A stretch of DNA of 64,000 nt from assembly GCF_009862785.1 (NCBI RefSeq), contig NZ_WWHU01000001.1, forward strand, positions 2,108,001-2,172,000, in the 5' to 3' direction. Positions 63,925 to 64,000 of this stretch are shown here, piece after piece; the stretch's first letter is position 1, and each line of letters opens with the position of its first letter. The DNA is from Gordonia sp. SID5947 (GTDB lineage: Bacteria; Actinomycetota; Actinomycetes; Mycobacteriales; Mycobacteriaceae). A program made the translations under genes and the position numbers. Under the pieces are notes generated by a model. It saw only the letters and a list, made by a program, of their open reading frames with translations. It made no database searches and was not told where the DNA came from.

Positions 63925-64000
63925 TCAGCGGTTGACGATGGTCTTCGGCTGAAGGTAGGGCAAGTCGTCGGGAGCCAACGGGAACTCGACGTCGCCGAAG
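63925..64000 (-). CDS. C-terminal end of an unidentified protein (partial)
   Basis: The last 25 codons of a gene that runs off the right edge: FGDVEFPLAPDDLPYLQPKT, then IVNR and TGA. The tail has no membrane segment and no recognised motif. Its stop lies 5 bases before the moaC start, so it heads the moaC-mog-moaE unit. I do not recognise the family from this fragment. Confidence 0.6.
   Translation of the reverse strand, partial: FGDVEFPLAPDDLPYLQPKTIVNR

Overview
The window comes from a high-GC actinobacterium of the mycolic-acid group (Mycobacteriales), most like Gordonia and its relatives. The evidence is the overall base composition, many leaderless or GTG/TTG starts, SepH, a resuscitation-promoting factor behind a c-di-AMP riboswitch, DUF2530/DUF2537/DUF2771/DUF3027 proteins, an Eis acetyltransferase and type VII secretion proteins. 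From memory of the M. tuberculosis map, the order gltA2 - citA - serC - sepH - DUF2537 - SpoU methylase - MarR - DUF2530 - DUF3027 - MFS - DUF2771 - cspB - moaA - moaD - rpf - moaE - mog - moaC follows the Rv0864-Rv0896 neighbourhood in inverted orientation, with accessory genes inserted between the conserved blocks.

Layout. 0-10.6 kb: end of an ABC permease, a crotonase, photolyase, FKBP, citrate synthase behind a sugar kinase, 5-oxoprolinase subunits B and C, an MpaB-type oxygenase, a 2-oxoglutarate dioxygenase and an MFS transporter. 10.7-20.4 kb: an accessory type VII secretion (T7SS) substrate island without core secretion machinery. It holds a WKG/PPE-like substrate, a lipoprotein and an EspG-like chaperone. 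It also holds a chain of YbaB-like, WXG100-like, CpnT-N-terminal-like, double glyoxalase-fold and large membrane proteins, with very tight spacing in the second half. 20.4-28.3 kb: pdxH, a second citrate synthase, a TetR-controlled ABC exporter, serC and sepH; a 30-bp perfect inverted repeat and a G-run array lie between serC and sepH. 28.3-37.5 kb: DUF proteins, SpoU methylase, Eis, MarR, two nucleobase permeases, a dioxygenase coupled to one of them and an XRE-cupin regulator. 37.5-48.2 kb: a MerR/sliding-clamp fusion, TetR-hydrolase and TetR-acyl-CoA dehydrogenase pairs, an acyl-CoA dehydrogenase with a kinase-like partner, PAP2, MMPL and hemerythrin proteins. 48.1-64 kb: GHKL ATPase, DUF3027, MFS, DUF2771, CspB, the molybdopterin genes, Rpf, a TetR-SDR pair and an ABC-F protein with an apparent attenuator leader.

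Four genes (2-OG dioxygenase, MFS transporter, ABC permease, acyl-CoA dehydrogenase) are each split by what looks like one missing base in a run of four G or C. Restoring a fifth base restores the family sequence in all four. This points to homopolymer under-calling in the assembly more than to four independent pseudogenes.

The most unusual items are the MerR/beta-clamp fusion, the T7SS substrate island with its coupled VOC and membrane proteins, the nucleobase permease-dioxygenase operon, the acyl-CoA dehydrogenase/kinase pair, the ABC-F leader peptide with hairpins, the serC-sepH hairpin plus G-runs, and several clean palindromic operators. No tRNA, rRNA, CRISPR array or insertion sequence was seen.
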